A DNA stretch of 64,000 nucleotides from Streptomyces sp. CGMCC 4.7035 (lineage in GTDB: Bacteria > Actinomycetota > Actinomycetes > Streptomycetales > Streptomycetaceae): contig NZ_CP134053.1 in the NCBI RefSeq assembly GCF_031583065.1, positions 3,100,001 through 3,164,000 of the forward strand, written 5' to 3'. Positions 1 through 8,154 of the stretch are shown here, piece after piece. Positions within the stretch are counted from its first letter, which is position 1; each line of letters opens with the position of its first letter. The notes under the pieces are model-generated. The model searched no databases. It saw only the letters and a list, made by a program, of their open reading frames with translations, and was not told the DNA's origin. Position numbers and translations under genes: made by a program.

Positions 1-222
1 TGGGCGGACGTGGAGGCGGGCCTGGTCGACCTGTTCGTCGCCCCCAGTCGCCGCGTCCTGGAGCGGGCCCTGACGTCCGTGGAGGAGTTCATCGCGGAGT
101 GCGCGCGCCGCGGCGTCCGCGTCGAGACGGTCGGCCGCGCGGAGCCGCCGCACGACGCGCAGACGCAGGCCCGGGTCCACCGCCGCCTGTCGAGGCCGAC
201 GGCGGGTCACGACGGCCGTTGA
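1..222 (+). CDS. C-terminal fragment of an unrecognised protein
   Basis: The reading frame is open from the first base and ends with TGA at 220-222, so this is the last 73 codons of a gene that starts outside the window. The visible part is a mixed helical segment (FVAPSRRVLERALTSVEEF, then a region rich in Arg, Val and Glu) followed by a polar, probably disordered tail. I do not recognise a family. Third codon positions are strongly G/C, as in neighbouring genes, which supports it being real. The following 101 bases to the next gene contain only that gene's ribosome binding site. Confidence 0.6.
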   Translation, partial: WADVEAGLVDLFVAPSRRVLERALTSVEEFIAECARRGVRVETVGRAEPPHDAQTQARVHRRLSRPTAGHDGR

Positions 223-323
223 GCCGACGGTTCCCTCCTGGTTCACGAGGGCTTCCGGCCGTTGTGACAAGGTGGGGCGCGTCCGCAAGGACCGCGTGGG
301 TCGGGACGTGAGGTGAGCAGAGC

Positions 324-2417
324 GTGGGTCAGGGGCGTTGGCGGAGTCTGGTCAGCGGAGTGTGGCGCAGCATCGCCGTGTGGGCCGCGTCCACCGTCAC
401 CATGCTGGTCCTCGCCGCGGTCCTCCCCGACTTCCGGCTGGAGTCCGCGGGCGGCGACAGCACCACCCGTATCGCCGTCACCGCCGCGGCCGGCGCCGGT
501 GTCTTCGGTCTGCTGTCCTCCCTCGTGTGGCCCCTGCTCGTCCGACTGCTGCTGCTCGTACCCGCCCTCGTCCTTGGGCTGCTCGTCTTCTTCCTCAACG
601 GGTCCCTGCTGCTGATCGCCCTGCGCGTCAACCCCTCGGGACGCGGCGAGGCCGCGCCCGAGACCGCCGTGGTGGTCGCCGCCGTCATGTCCGCCGTCGC
701 CTCGGCCACCGGCGCCGCCCTCGCCGTACGGGACGACGACGCCTACCGCAGGAGGCTCTACCGGCTCGCCGACCGACGACGCAGACGCGGCGACGGGCAG
801 GCCGGGCCCGCCACCCCGGGCGCCGTCTTCGTTCAGCTCGACGGCGTCGGACACGATGTGCTGCGGGCCGCCGTCGACAAGGGCCTCATGCCGACCGTCG
901 CCTCCTGGCTCGCCCCCCGCGACGGCCGCGGCCCCACCCACCGCCTCACCTCCTGGCGCACCGACTGGTCCAGTCAGACCGGTGCCAGCCAGCTCGGCAT
1001 CCTGCACGGCTCCAACCACGACGTCCCGGCCTTCAGGTGGTACGAGAAGGACAGCCGCGAGGTCATGGTCTGCAACCGGCCGACGAGCGCCGCCGAACTC
1101 CAGCGCCGGGCCATCGAGCGGACCGGCGACGGCGGCCTCCTCACCGTCGACGGCGCCAGCCGCGGCAACCTCTTCAGCGGCGGCGCCGACCAACTCGCCC
1201 TCGTGCTGTCCGTCTCCGCACGGCGCGGCAAGGAGAACCGCTCCCGCGCCGGATACTTCGCGTACTTCAGCGACCCCGCCAACGCCGTCCGTACCGCCAT
1301 GTCGTTCGTCGCCGAGGTCGGCCGCGAGACAGTCCAGTCCACCCGGGCCCGGCTCACCCAGCAGCGGCCCCGCGTCGGCCGCGGCGGCCTCTACCCCTTC
1401 GTCCGCGCCTTCGCCACCGTCGTCGAACGCGACGTCGTCGTCGCCGCGGTCATCGGCGACATGCTCGCCGGGCGCAACGCGGTCTACGCGGACCTGGTGG
1501 CGTACGACGAAGTGGCCCACCACTCCGGCCCGCACAGCCGTGACGCCGAGAAGGTCCTGGCGAAGCTGGACCGCTCGCTGGCGCTGCTCGCGCAGGTCGC
1601 CGAGCACGCCCCGCGCCCGTACCGGATCGTCGTCCTGTCCGACCACGGCCAAAGCCCCGGTGAGACCTTCCAGGCCCGATACGGACTCAGCCTCGGCAAC
1701 CTGGTGCGGGCCGGCTGCGGGCTGCCCGTGCCGCGCAGGGCCGAGCGCACGCACAGCGGAGCCGAGGCGCGCGCGGCGGTACGGGCCGCGCTGCGCCGCC
1801 CCGTCGAGGAGAACGGCGAGCAGCACCGCGCCGCCCGCCGCCGCTCCGAGCCCGTCGTGCTGGCCTCCGGCAACCTCGGACTGGTCTCCTTCCCGGACGT
1901 GCCGCACCGGATGAGCAAGGAGGAGATCGACCGCCGCCATCCGGCGCTGTTGTCCACGCTCGCGGACCACCCCGGCATAGGCTTCGTCCTGGTCCGCAGC
2001 GAGGAGCACGGCGGGGTGGTACTGGGCGCGCACGGCGCCGAGATCCCGGTCGGCCGGCTCGGCGACGGGACCGGTCCGCTCGCCGGCTTCGGCCCCGGTG
2101 CCGCCCACGCCGTGCGCCGCACGCACTCCTTCCCGCACACCGCCGACATCATGATCAACTCCTGGTACGACCCGGCCGATGGCGAAGTCCTCGCGTTCGA
2201 GGAACAGATCGGCTCGCACGGCGGACTCGGCGGCGCCCAGGGGCGGCCCTTCCTGCTGTCGCCGGTGGTGCTGTCCGCCCCGGCCGACGACGACACCGAA
2301 CTCGTCGGAGCCGAGCAACTCCACCACGTCTTCCGCCGCTGGCTGAGCGAGTGCGTCGGACCCCAGGTGCCGCTGCCCGAGGGCGAGGACGAGGACGAGG
2401 ACGAGCGCGCGGCCTGA
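324..2417 (+). CDS. Membrane-anchored alkaline-phosphatase-superfamily phosphodiesterase
   Basis: A 697-residue two-part protein. Residues about 15-135 hold four hydrophobic segments resembling the small phage-holin/YvlD-like membrane domain. A basic linker (YRRRLYRLADRRRRR, about 141-155) precedes the catalytic part. That part has the metal-site signatures of the type I phosphodiesterase/phosphoglycerate mutase superfamily: Asp173 in VQLDGVG, a Ser/Thr nucleophile region SSQTGASQLG near 212-221, DEVAHH near 396-401, SDHGQ near 437-441, and a late HTADIM motif. The GTG start at 324 has AGGTGAG about seven bases upstream. It probably hydrolyses a phosphodiester or phosphate at the membrane face. 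The substrate cannot be read from the sequence. The acidic tail (EGEDEDEDE) is notable. It stands alone as a transcription unit. Confidence 0.8.
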   Translation: MGQGRWRSLVSGVWRSIAVWAASTVTMLVLAAVLPDFRLESAGGDSTTRIAVTAAAGAGVFGLLSSLVWPLLVRLLLLVPALVLGLLVFFLNGSLLLIALRVNPSGRGEAAPETAVVVAAVMSAVASATGAALAVRDDDAYRRRLYRLADRRRRRGDGQAGPATPGAVFVQLDGVGHDVLRAAVDKGLMPTVASWLAPRDGRGPTHRLTSWRTDWSSQTGASQLGILHGSNHDVPAFRWYEKDSREVMVCNRPTSAAELQRRAIERTGDGGLLTVDGASRGNLFSGGADQLALVLSVSARRGKENRSRAGYFAYFSDPANAVRTAMSFVAEVGRETVQSTRARLTQQRPRVGRGGLYPFVRAFATVVERDVVVAAVIGDMLAGRNAVYADLVAYDEVAHHSGPHSRDAEKVLAKLDRSLALLAQVAEHAPRPYRIVVLSDHGQSPGETFQARYGLSLGNLVRAGCGLPVPRRAERTHSGAEARAAVRAALRRPVEENGEQHRAARRRSEPVVLASGNLGLVSFPDVPHRMSKEEIDRRHPALLSTLADHPGIGFVLVRSEEHGGVVLGAHGAEIPVGRLGDGTGPLAGFGPGAAHAVRRTHSFPHTADIMINSWYDPADGEVLAFEEQIGSHGGLGGAQGRPFLLSPVVLSAPADDDTELVGAEQLHHVFRRWLSECVGPQVPLPEGEDEDEDERAA

Positions 2418-2616
2418 CAGACAGGGCGGCAGGGTCGCGGCAGCGCCCTCACCGTGCTGCGGCCGGATTTCCGGGTCCGGTGAGACCGGAGCGCGTCAGT
2501 GACGTGGTGGGTAACAAAAGGTGAGTGGCCTGGTGCCCAACCGCCTGATGCGGGACCGGATGTGGTCGGATGGGGTGACGGAACCCGGCAACGGGACCAC
2601 ACCGAAAGGAACAACC

Positions 2617-3042
2617 GTGGCAACCACGCGCACCGCACACACTGTCTGGGAAGGCAACCTCGTCGAGGGCAACGGCGTCGTCACCTTCGACTCCTCCGGC
2701 ATCGGCGAGCAGCCGGTGTCGTGGCCGTCGCGCGCCGAGAAGGCGAACGGCAAGACCAGCCCCGAGGAGCTGATCGCCGCCGCCCACTCCAGCTGCTTCT
2801 CCATGGCGCTGTCGCACGGTCTGACCGGCGCCGGCACCCCGCCCACCAAGCTCGTCACCTCCGCCGACGTCACCTTCCAGCCGGGTGAGGGCATCACGGG
2901 CATCCACCTCACCGTCGAGGGCACGGTCCCCGGCCTCGACAACGACGCGTTCGTCGCCGCCGCCGAGGACGCCAAGAAGAACTGCCCGGTCAGCCAGGCC
3001 CTGACCGGCACGACGATCACGCTGTCGGCCAAGCTCGCCTGA
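2617..3042 (+). CDS. osmC: OsmC/Ohr-family thiol peroxidase
   Basis: A 141-residue OsmC-family protein that reduces organic hydroperoxides. The two redox cysteines are visible: Cys60 in the SSCFSMALSH motif and Cys123 in NCPVSQALTG. The length matches the OsmC subfamily. The GTG start at 2617 is chosen because GAAAGGA lies six bases upstream and the family's N-terminus aligns there. The frame is open further upstream, but that extension shows no family similarity. A perfect hairpin follows the stop, so it is probably monocistronic. The product is cytoplasmic. Whether it is OsmC or the organic-hydroperoxide-specific Ohr is settled only by alignment. The VTFDSSGIGEQPVSWPSR segment favours OsmC. 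Confidence 0.92.
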   Translation: MATTRTAHTVWEGNLVEGNGVVTFDSSGIGEQPVSWPSRAEKANGKTSPEELIAAAHSSCFSMALSHGLTGAGTPPTKLVTSADVTFQPGEGITGIHLTVEGTVPGLDNDAFVAAAEDAKKNCPVSQALTGTTITLSAKLA

Positions 3043-3057
3043 CGCCGCACGTCCTTT

Positions 3058-3090
3058 GGTGCCGCGCCCGCCGCACGGGGGCGCGGCACC
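3058..3090. terminator. Rho-independent-type hairpin
   Basis: GGTGCCGCGCCC (3058-3069) pairs perfectly with GGGCGCGGCACC (3079-3090) around a 9-base loop, 15 bases after the OsmC stop. There is no U tract, as is usual for Streptomyces terminators. It sits between convergent genes and may stop transcription in both directions. Confidence 0.8.
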
Positions 3091-3173
3091 GTCGTTCCGG
3101 TGCACACCGGCACGTTGTCACCAGGCGGCGGGAGCGGAGGAGCGGCCGGGAGCCCGACAGCCGACAGGCGCGG

Positions 3174-3977
3174 TCACGGCTTGCGGGCGACCCCCGCGTA
3201 CACCGGCACTATGCCCTCCGCCTGGGCCGCCACGTCCTCCGGCTCCGGCCGCCATCCGTGGACGGGGATCACACCGGGACCCAGCAGCTCCAGTCCGTCG
3301 AAGAAGCGTGAGAACTCGGCGAGCGGGCGGGGGAAGAAGGGCGTGCCGCTCTGCCGGAACAGGCCGGCGGCCCGCTCGACGGCCTCGGGGTTCAGATCGG
3401 GCGTGACCTGGGAGAGGACCAGGTGGCTGCCGGGTGCGAGAGCCTCCACGTACCGCGCCAGCAGGTCGTGGACCTCGTCGCCGAGGTAATGGGTGAGCGC
3501 CACCAGCGACAGCGCGACCGGCTGCCCGAAGTCCAGGGACCCGGCGGCCAGGGCGAGGACGGCGTCCGGGTCGCGGACGTCCGCGTGGACGTAGTCGGTG
3601 GCGCCCTCCGCGGTGCCGCGCAGCAGCGCCTCGGCGTGCCGCAGCACGATCGGGTCGTTGTCGGCGTAGACCACCCGTGCCTCGGGGGCTACCTCCTGCG
3701 CGACCTGATGGAGGTTCGGCTCGGTGGGGATGCCGGCGCCGATGTCGAGGAACTGGCGTATGCCCGCCTGCGCCAGCGTCCGCGTCGCCCGGTGCATGAA
3801 CCGCCGGTTGGCGCGCGCCCCGCGCCGCACGGTCGGATCCACGGCGAGGATCTTCCGGCCGAGCTCCTCGTCCACCGGGTAGTTGTCCTTGCCGCCCAGC
3901 CACCAGTCGTACACCCGCGCCGGATGAGGCCGGGTGGTGTCGATACGGGTAGGCGCTGCTTGACGTCCGGTCGTCAT
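3174..3977 (-). CDS. SAM-dependent methyltransferase, PF04672 (DUF574) family
   Basis: 267 residues. The family signature near the N-terminus (RVYDWWLGGKDNYPVDEE, residues 21-38), motif I FLDIGAGIPT (76-85) and the acidic ribose-binding motif VVYADNDPI (102-110) identify the actinomycete-specific S-adenosylmethionine methyltransferase family PF04672. Natural substrates of most members are unknown. ATG at 3977 has AGGAG nine bases upstream. It lies 52 bases downstream of the HTH/DUF5753 regulator on the same strand, so the two are probably co-transcribed. Such pairs are frequent in Streptomyces, but their joint role has not been established. Confidence 0.88.
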   Translation of the reverse strand: MTTGRQAAPTRIDTTRPHPARVYDWWLGGKDNYPVDEELGRKILAVDPTVRRGARANRRFMHRATRTLAQAGIRQFLDIGAGIPTEPNLHQVAQEVAPEARVVYADNDPIVLRHAEALLRGTAEGATDYVHADVRDPDAVLALAAGSLDFGQPVALSLVALTHYLGDEVHDLLARYVEALAPGSHLVLSQVTPDLNPEAVERAAGLFRQSGTPFFPRPLAEFSRFFDGLELLGPGVIPVHGWRPEPEDVAAQAEGIVPVYAGVARKP

Positions 3978-4029
3978 GCGGATGCTCCTGAAAAATGGGG
4001 GTGGGGTGAGGCGCGCGCCGGGCGGCCGG

Positions 4030-4893
4030 TCAGAACGTGTCGCGGTACTCCCGCAGGATCTTCCGGGTGTGCTGGACGGAGGCCGCCTTCGCCGACATGT
4101 GGTCCAGGACCTCCAGGTGCAGGGCCACCTCGGTGCGCGAGTCCAGATACAGGGCGCCGGTCAGGTACTCGCTGTAGACCATGTCGGGCAGCTCCGGCTC
4201 CCCGAAGCGGAACAGCACGAACGAGCTGTACGTCCCCGGGTGCGGTCCGGCGGCGTACTCGGCCACCTGCAAGGTGATCCGTGGGTTCTCGGTGGCCTCG
4301 ATCAACCGGTCGAGCTGGTCGCGCATCACCTGGGAGCGGACGCTGACCGGGCGCCGCAGCACCGTCTCGTCCATGATCACCCAGAGCCGGGGCGGGTCCT
4401 GACGGGTGAGCAGCTCCTGCCGGGCCAGGCGCAGCGCCACATGCCGCTCGACATCCTGGGGACTGGCCTGCCCGACGGTCCCGGCCGTCAGCACGGCCCG
4501 CGCGTACTCCTCGGTCTGCAGCAGTCCGGGCACGAAGTGGGGCTCGTACGAGCGGATCAGGCGGGCGGCGCCCTCCAGACTGACATACAGGCTGAACCAG
4601 TCGGGCAGCACATCGTGGTAACGCTGCCACCAACCGGGCTGGTTGGCCTCCTCGGCGAGGTGGACGAACGCGGCGCTCTCCTCGTCGGCCACCCCGTACG
4701 TCGAGAGCAGCACCTGCACATACGGGATCTTCAGCGCGACCTCGGCCGTCTCCATGCGCCGCACGGTCGCCGGAGCGACGCGCAGAACCCGCGCCGCCTC
4801 CTCCCGCTTCAGCCCGGCGGCCTCCCGCAACTCCTGCAACCGTCGCCCGAGGACCACCTGACCCACGGTGGGCGCAGCCCGCCGCTCACTCAC
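4030..4893 (-). CDS. HTH (XRE-type) regulator with DUF5753 domain
   Basis: 287 residues. An XRE helix-turn-helix lies at about 14-70 (VLGRRLQELREAAGLKREEA...VAPATVRRMETAEV). The C-terminal DUF5753 sensor-like domain runs from about 100 to 280, with its typical RSYEPHFVPGLLQTEEYAR block. GTG start at 4893 with GGGAGG upstream. In Streptomyces these regulators usually sit beside a small DUF397 protein. None is visible here, and the next gene is a PF04672 methyltransferase instead. Probable role: cytoplasmic DNA-binding regulator of its own locus. The ligand or partner is unknown. Confidence 0.88.
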   Translation of the reverse strand: MSERRAAPTVGQVVLGRRLQELREAAGLKREEAARVLRVAPATVRRMETAEVALKIPYVQVLLSTYGVADEESAAFVHLAEEANQPGWWQRYHDVLPDWFSLYVSLEGAARLIRSYEPHFVPGLLQTEEYARAVLTAGTVGQASPQDVERHVALRLARQELLTRQDPPRLWVIMDETVLRRPVSVRSQVMRDQLDRLIEATENPRITLQVAEYAAGPHPGTYSSFVLFRFGEPELPDMVYSEYLTGALYLDSRTEVALHLEVLDHMSAKAASVQHTRKILREYRDTF

Positions 4894-4953
4894 GCCACGC
4901 CTCCCTTACGCGCCCCAGTACCGCAGCAGTGTGCCACGGCGGTTGACCATCAG

Positions 4954-5781
4954 TCAGGTACTCAGCGACTGGAGATACTTCACCGTCGCCGGGTCCGCCG
5001 GCAGGAACGTCTCGATGGCAAGCTCCGCCACCGTCACGTCCATCGGCGTGTTGAACGTGGAGATCGACGAGATGAAGGACAGCACCTGGCCGTCGTGTTC
5101 GATCCGCATCGGAAGCGCGAAGTAGGGGACGGGCTCGGGCGGTTCGGGATCCGTCCGGTCCACCACCGGATACGCCGCCACCTCCTCGTACAGCGCACGC
5201 AGCGACTCCGAACGCTGCAAGGCGATCTGACGGTCCATCTGCGCCAGCAAATGGCCTCGCCACTCGCGCAGGTTGCGGATGCGCGGCGCCAGGGCCTCGG
5301 GGTGCAGCGTGAGACGCATCGCGTTCAGCGGCGGCACCAGCAGCCGCTCCGGAACGCCCTCCAGGAACATCGCGATGCCCCGGTTCGCCGCCACCACGTC
5401 GTACATCGCGTCCACCACCAGCGCCGGATACGGCTCATAGCCCTGGATCAGCCGCTCCACACCCGCCCGCAGCGCCCCCATCGACGGATCGTCCAGCGGC
5501 GTCCTCGGGTAGCGCGGGGCGTAACCGGCGGACAGCAGCAGCCCGTTGCGCTCACGGACCGGCACGTCCAGGTGCTCCGCGAGCCGCAGCACCATCTCCT
5601 CGCTCGGCCGCGACCGGCCCGTCTCGATGAAGCTGATGTGCCGGGCCGAGGAGCCGGCCCGCAGCGCCAACTCCAGCTGAGTGACCCGCCGTCGCTCTCG
5701 CCAGCCACGCAGCAGCGGGCCGACGCCCTGGTCGGAAGGGGCCGGTGAGGAGGCGACGACGCCGGACGCGACAGTGGTCAT
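4954..5781 (-). CDS. XRE-family regulator with MmyB-like ligand-binding domain
   Basis: 275 residues. The N-terminal HTH (about 22-80) contains TQLELALRAGSSARHISFIETGRSRP, a typical XRE recognition region. The C-terminal half matches the MmyB-like PAS-type ligand-binding fold: GYEPYPALVVDAMYDVVAANRG, then NAMRLTLHPEALAPRIRNL. The ATG at 5781 is chosen because the longer open frame to 5952 adds a low-complexity, non-homologous extension. No clear ribosome binding site precedes the ATG, so a leaderless message is possible. MmyB-type regulators often control an adjacent short-chain dehydrogenase. None is adjacent here, so the target is unclear. Confidence 0.88.
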   Translation of the reverse strand: MTTVASGVVASSPAPSDQGVGPLLRGWRERRRVTQLELALRAGSSARHISFIETGRSRPSEEMVLRLAEHLDVPVRERNGLLLSAGYAPRYPRTPLDDPSMGALRAGVERLIQGYEPYPALVVDAMYDVVAANRGIAMFLEGVPERLLVPPLNAMRLTLHPEALAPRIRNLREWRGHLLAQMDRQIALQRSESLRALYEEVAAYPVVDRTDPEPPEPVPYFALPMRIEHDGQVLSFISSISTFNTPMDVTVAELAIETFLPADPATVKYLQSLST

Positions 5782-6080
5782 ACGACGACCGTAGTCGAGC
5801 AGTGGTGCGTACACGACCGGCAGGCGCACGCGGGCGAAACAAGCACGAGGGCATCGGTGGCCGGCCCCAGCAGCTCCGGCCGCCCCGGCCCGGTCAACTC
5901 CGACTCCAACGGACAGCGCGCGGTCATGCGCTCGGCGCCGACCCACGGCCACCCACCGGCCGCTGCTTCGCCGGAGCCTTCGCCGCGATCGACGCCGAGG
6001 GCACGGCCGCGCGTACGGCGCCGTACGGAGGGGATGTGACAGGGTGGGACAACCCCACGCCGTACGGAAGGAGCCAGGTC
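5782..6080. other. Intergenic region between divergent genes
   Basis: 299 bases separating the MmyB-type regulator from the pterin dehydratase. It must hold both promoters. I see the ribosome binding site GGAAGGAG at 6066-6073 for the downstream gene but no recognisable operator or convincing reading frame. Confidence 0.5.
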
Positions 6081-6386
6081 ATGCCCGTCGAACCGCTGTC
6101 GCAGAAGGAGATCGAGGACCGACTGGCGGAGCTGCCCGGCTGGTCGCTGGACGGCGACCGGATCACCCGCTCCTACCGGCTCGGATCGCACTTCGCGGCG
6201 ACCGCGATGGTCGTGCACATCGCCCAGGTCCAGGAGGAGCTCGACCACCACTCCGACCTCACCCTCGGCTACAACACCATCTCCCTCACCGTGAACACGC
6301 ACAGCGTCGGCGGCGCGGTCACCGAGCTGGACTTCGAGCTCGCGCACCGGGTGGAGAAGCTGGCGCCCGGACACGGCGCGCACTGA
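6081..6386 (+). CDS. phhB: 4a-hydroxytetrahydrobiopterin dehydratase (PCD)
   Basis: 101 residues, the normal length for pterin-4a-carbinolamine dehydratase. It recycles the 4a-hydroxy-tetrahydropterin made by aromatic amino acid hydroxylases. Catalytic histidines are seen at His56-His57 (QEELDHHSDLTLGYN) and His74 (VNTHSVGGAVTELDF). The family motif normally reads HHPD, so the Ser in HHSD is a small deviation. The ATG at 6081 has GGAAGGAG eight bases upstream. The frame is open upstream but non-homologous. The methyltransferase begins 13 bases after the stop, so the two probably share a transcript. Confidence 0.93.
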   Translation: MPVEPLSQKEIEDRLAELPGWSLDGDRITRSYRLGSHFAATAMVVHIAQVQEELDHHSDLTLGYNTISLTVNTHSVGGAVTELDFELAHRVEKLAPGHGAH

Positions 6387-6399
6387 GCGGACGCCGCAC

Positions 6400-7140
6400 A
6401 TGCTCGACTACGACCGGGAAGCCGAGGAGTACGACGCCTCGCGCGGGGGCGAACCCCGGGCCGCGGCGGCGGCCGACGCCGTGCTCGCACTGATACCCGA
6501 GAGCGCCGGCCGGCTGCTCGACGTGGCCTGCGGCACGGGCATCGTGACCCGGCGGTTCGCGGCCGGGCGGCCGGGGCTCAAGGTGACGGGCGCGGACCTG
6601 GCCCACGGGATGGCTCGCCACGCAGCCGCCCGCATGCCCGGCGCCGTGGTCCTCGCCGACAGCCGCCGACTGCCGTTCCGCGACGGGTCGTTCGACGCGG
6701 TCACCAGCGTGTGGCTGCTGCATCTCGTGGACAGCGCCGAGGACGTGCGGGCCGTACTGGCCGAATGCGCCCGTGTGCTGCGGCCGGGCGGCGTGTACGT
6801 CACCACCGTCGACAAGGCTGCCGCCCATGACGTGGGCAGCGACATCGACGCCGTCCTCGCCCCGCGCCCGCGCCGGCCGGCCCGCGACGCCGCCGAGACG
6901 GTCGCGGCGCACGCCGCCGCGTACGGACTGGTCCCGTCCGGGCAGGCCCGCTTCCCCGGTGTCGGTCAGGGGCGCAGCCCCCGCCGCACCGCGGCGGACC
7001 TGCGGCGCGGCTGGTTCACCGCGCTGACGCCCGGCGCCCCTATCGGCGAGCGGCTCGTCGCGGGCCTTGAGGCGCTGCCCGACCAGGACCGGCCGCGCCC
7101 CGACCCGGTGTTCACACTGCGGGCCTTCCGTAAACCCTGA
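6400..7140 (+). CDS. Class I SAM-dependent methyltransferase
   Basis: 246 residues with a type 11 methyltransferase core: motif I LLDVACGTGIVTRRF (39-53), acidic loop VTGADLAHGMARHAAARMP, motif II-III LPFRDGSFDAVTSVWLLH and LRPGGVYVTTVD. This family methylates small molecules such as quinones and antibiotics. The substrate is not evident. It starts 13 bases after the pterin dehydratase gene and is probably translated from the same message. The C-terminal 70 residues are Arg/Pro-rich and include a helix-rich FTALTPGAPIGERLVAGLEALP region, seen in other actinomycete members. Confidence 0.88.
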   Translation: MLDYDREAEEYDASRGGEPRAAAAADAVLALIPESAGRLLDVACGTGIVTRRFAAGRPGLKVTGADLAHGMARHAAARMPGAVVLADSRRLPFRDGSFDAVTSVWLLHLVDSAEDVRAVLAECARVLRPGGVYVTTVDKAAAHDVGSDIDAVLAPRPRRPARDAAETVAAHAAAYGLVPSGQARFPGVGQGRSPRRTAADLRRGWFTALTPGAPIGERLVAGLEALPDQDRPRPDPVFTLRAFRKP

Positions 7141-7264
7141 GAGCGCTTGCCCGAAGGCGGCAGCCCGGCGTGCGGGAGACCGCCGTCGACGGGACCGCAG
7201 CCGACGGGACCGCCGCCGACGGCGCCGAACACCGGGCGGAGCGTCTGCGGGGCGACGGACGACC

Positions 7265-7462
7265 TCAGCCCGAGCCGGGCGGCGCCGCCTCACCGCTGCC
7301 GTCATGTGGCTGCGCATCGGGCGGGAGAAGCGTTTCACCGACCCGCCTCTGCCGCGGCGGCTTCCCTCGCGCCATCGCGGCAGCAGCCCGAGCCAGCTGC
7401 GCCTGCAACTGGTCGAACGCCGCCGGGCCTGACAGCTCCCGCAATCTGCGACTTCTGCTCAT
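7265..7462 (-). CDS. Small hypothetical protein
   Basis: 65 residues if the ATG at 7462 is used; an ATG at 7519 would add 19 residues. The N-terminal half is helical (RRLRELSGPAAFDQLQAQL, then ARAAAAMARG). The C-terminal half is polar and Pro-rich. I do not recognise a family. GC at third positions is lower than for neighbouring genes, and neither start has a strong ribosome binding site, so the call is tentative. It lies about 100 bases downstream of another small minus-strand gene and may be co-transcribed with it. Both sit between the GH74 remnant and a block of ordinary genes, a place where rearrangement is likely. Confidence 0.4.
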   Translation of the reverse strand: MSRSRRLRELSGPAAFDQLQAQLARAAAAMARGKPPRQRRVGETLLPPDAQPHDGSGEAAPPGSG

Positions 7463-7558
7463 GCAGATACAACGCACCACCGCACAGCCCGTAACCACCC
7501 CACCGCCCGAATGGAGCATGCCGACCAGCCCGACGAGGCCACCGAGCCCCCTGTGCCG

Positions 7559-7753
7559 TCACTCGTCCCGTGACGGCACCCGTACCACCAACTCGGCGGC
7601 GAAACGACGCGCCCGGTCTCCCCAACTGTTGTCGAACGCGCTGAAATGCTCCAGAAGCTCCAGCAGGTCGTGCGCCTCCGACAGGGTCAGCACGGGCAGG
7701 CGCGGCTCGTACAGCTCGGCGGGATCAAAGTCGGCGGCCAGCAAATCGTCCAT
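7559..7753 (-). CDS. Small acidic hypothetical protein
   Basis: 64 residues from the ATG at 7753. The composition is protein-like and acidic (MDDLLAADFDPAELYEPR, SEAHDLLELLEHFSAFDN, SWGDRARRFAAEL), predicting two amphipathic helices. No known family comes to mind. The frame stays open far upstream without protein-like composition, so the ATG is the most natural start, although no Shine-Dalgarno sequence precedes it. It may form an operon with the 65-residue gene downstream. Its 5' flank abuts the truncated GH74 sequence, so it may have been brought next to the cellulase block by a deletion. Confidence 0.5.
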   Translation of the reverse strand: MDDLLAADFDPAELYEPRLPVLTLSEAHDLLELLEHFSAFDNSWGDRARRFAAELVVRVPSRDE

Positions 7754-7872
7754 GCAATGGGCAACGGGCGGCCGGCGCCGGTGGTTACGGGCGCTGCCGG
7801 GGCACTGCGGCGTGTCGGCACCTCCCAAAGCGGTGCTCTTCCGCGACACCGCTGTGCCGGGGGTGGCACGCG

Positions 7873-8028
7873 GATGCCCGGTACGAAACCGCCGCCGTCT
7901 ATCCGGGCGTTCTTCCAGGTGTACGTGTCGGTCGCGAGCGTCACCTTCGGGGCGGGCGCGGCCAGTGCGGGCGGGGTGCCCGCCGCGGCCAGTGCCAGCA
8001 CGGCCGTGAGGATGCGGGTTCTTCGCAC
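7873..8028 (-). pseudogene. 5' remnant of a GH74 xyloglucanase gene
   Basis: A GTG at 8028, preceded by AGGAAGG, opens a frame encoding a clean signal peptide (MRRTRILTAVLALAAAG...ALA). It continues into TLATDTYTWKNARIDGGG-FVPGI, which is the characteristic start of mature GH74 xyloglucanases, where the first beta-propeller blade begins. After Ile52 the similarity stops abruptly. The remaining frame is random and the rest of the roughly 700-900-residue enzyme is absent. In other Streptomyces a GH74 gene directly follows GH48 on the same strand, which is exactly its position here. I read it as a gene lost by deletion, leaving its start and signal peptide. It might still be transcribed from the GH48 side. 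Confidence 0.75.
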
Positions 8029-8062
8029 GGTGGGGGTCCTTCCTGCACAAGGAGGGCGTGAC

Positions 8063-8101
8063 GGCCGGGCGGCCCCCAGTGCGGGTGGGGACCGCCCGGC
8101 C
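8063..8101 (-). terminator. Hairpin downstream of GH48
   Basis: GGCCGGGCGG (8063-8072) pairs with CCGCCCGGCC (8092-8101). Four further C-G pairs extend the stem inward past a single bulged A. It lies 54-92 bases beyond the GH48 stop and just before the GH74 remnant, so it may also act as an intercistronic attenuator or 3'-end stabiliser. Confidence 0.65.
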
Positions 8102-8154
8102 CGGTGGCCTTGTCGTCAGGTGACAAGACCGTGCACGCGGAGCGTTCAGCGGGA

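Noticed and set aside
243..2327. 694-codon minus-strand open frame
   Set aside because: It is the antisense shadow of the phosphodiesterase gene. The protein is Gly/Val/Arg-rich with no domain, and base use shows the plus strand is coding.
7170..7230. Short DGTAADGTAADG repeat in a plus frame after the methyltransferase
   Set aside because: It comes from a short GACGGGACCGC repeat without a start signal or protein-like continuation.
7687..7872. Reading the GH74 frame through to 7687 as a 113-residue secreted protein
   Set aside because: After Ile52 the sequence is Arg/Pro-rich and random and overlaps the small acidic gene. A truncated gene explains it better, although a novel peptide cannot be excluded.
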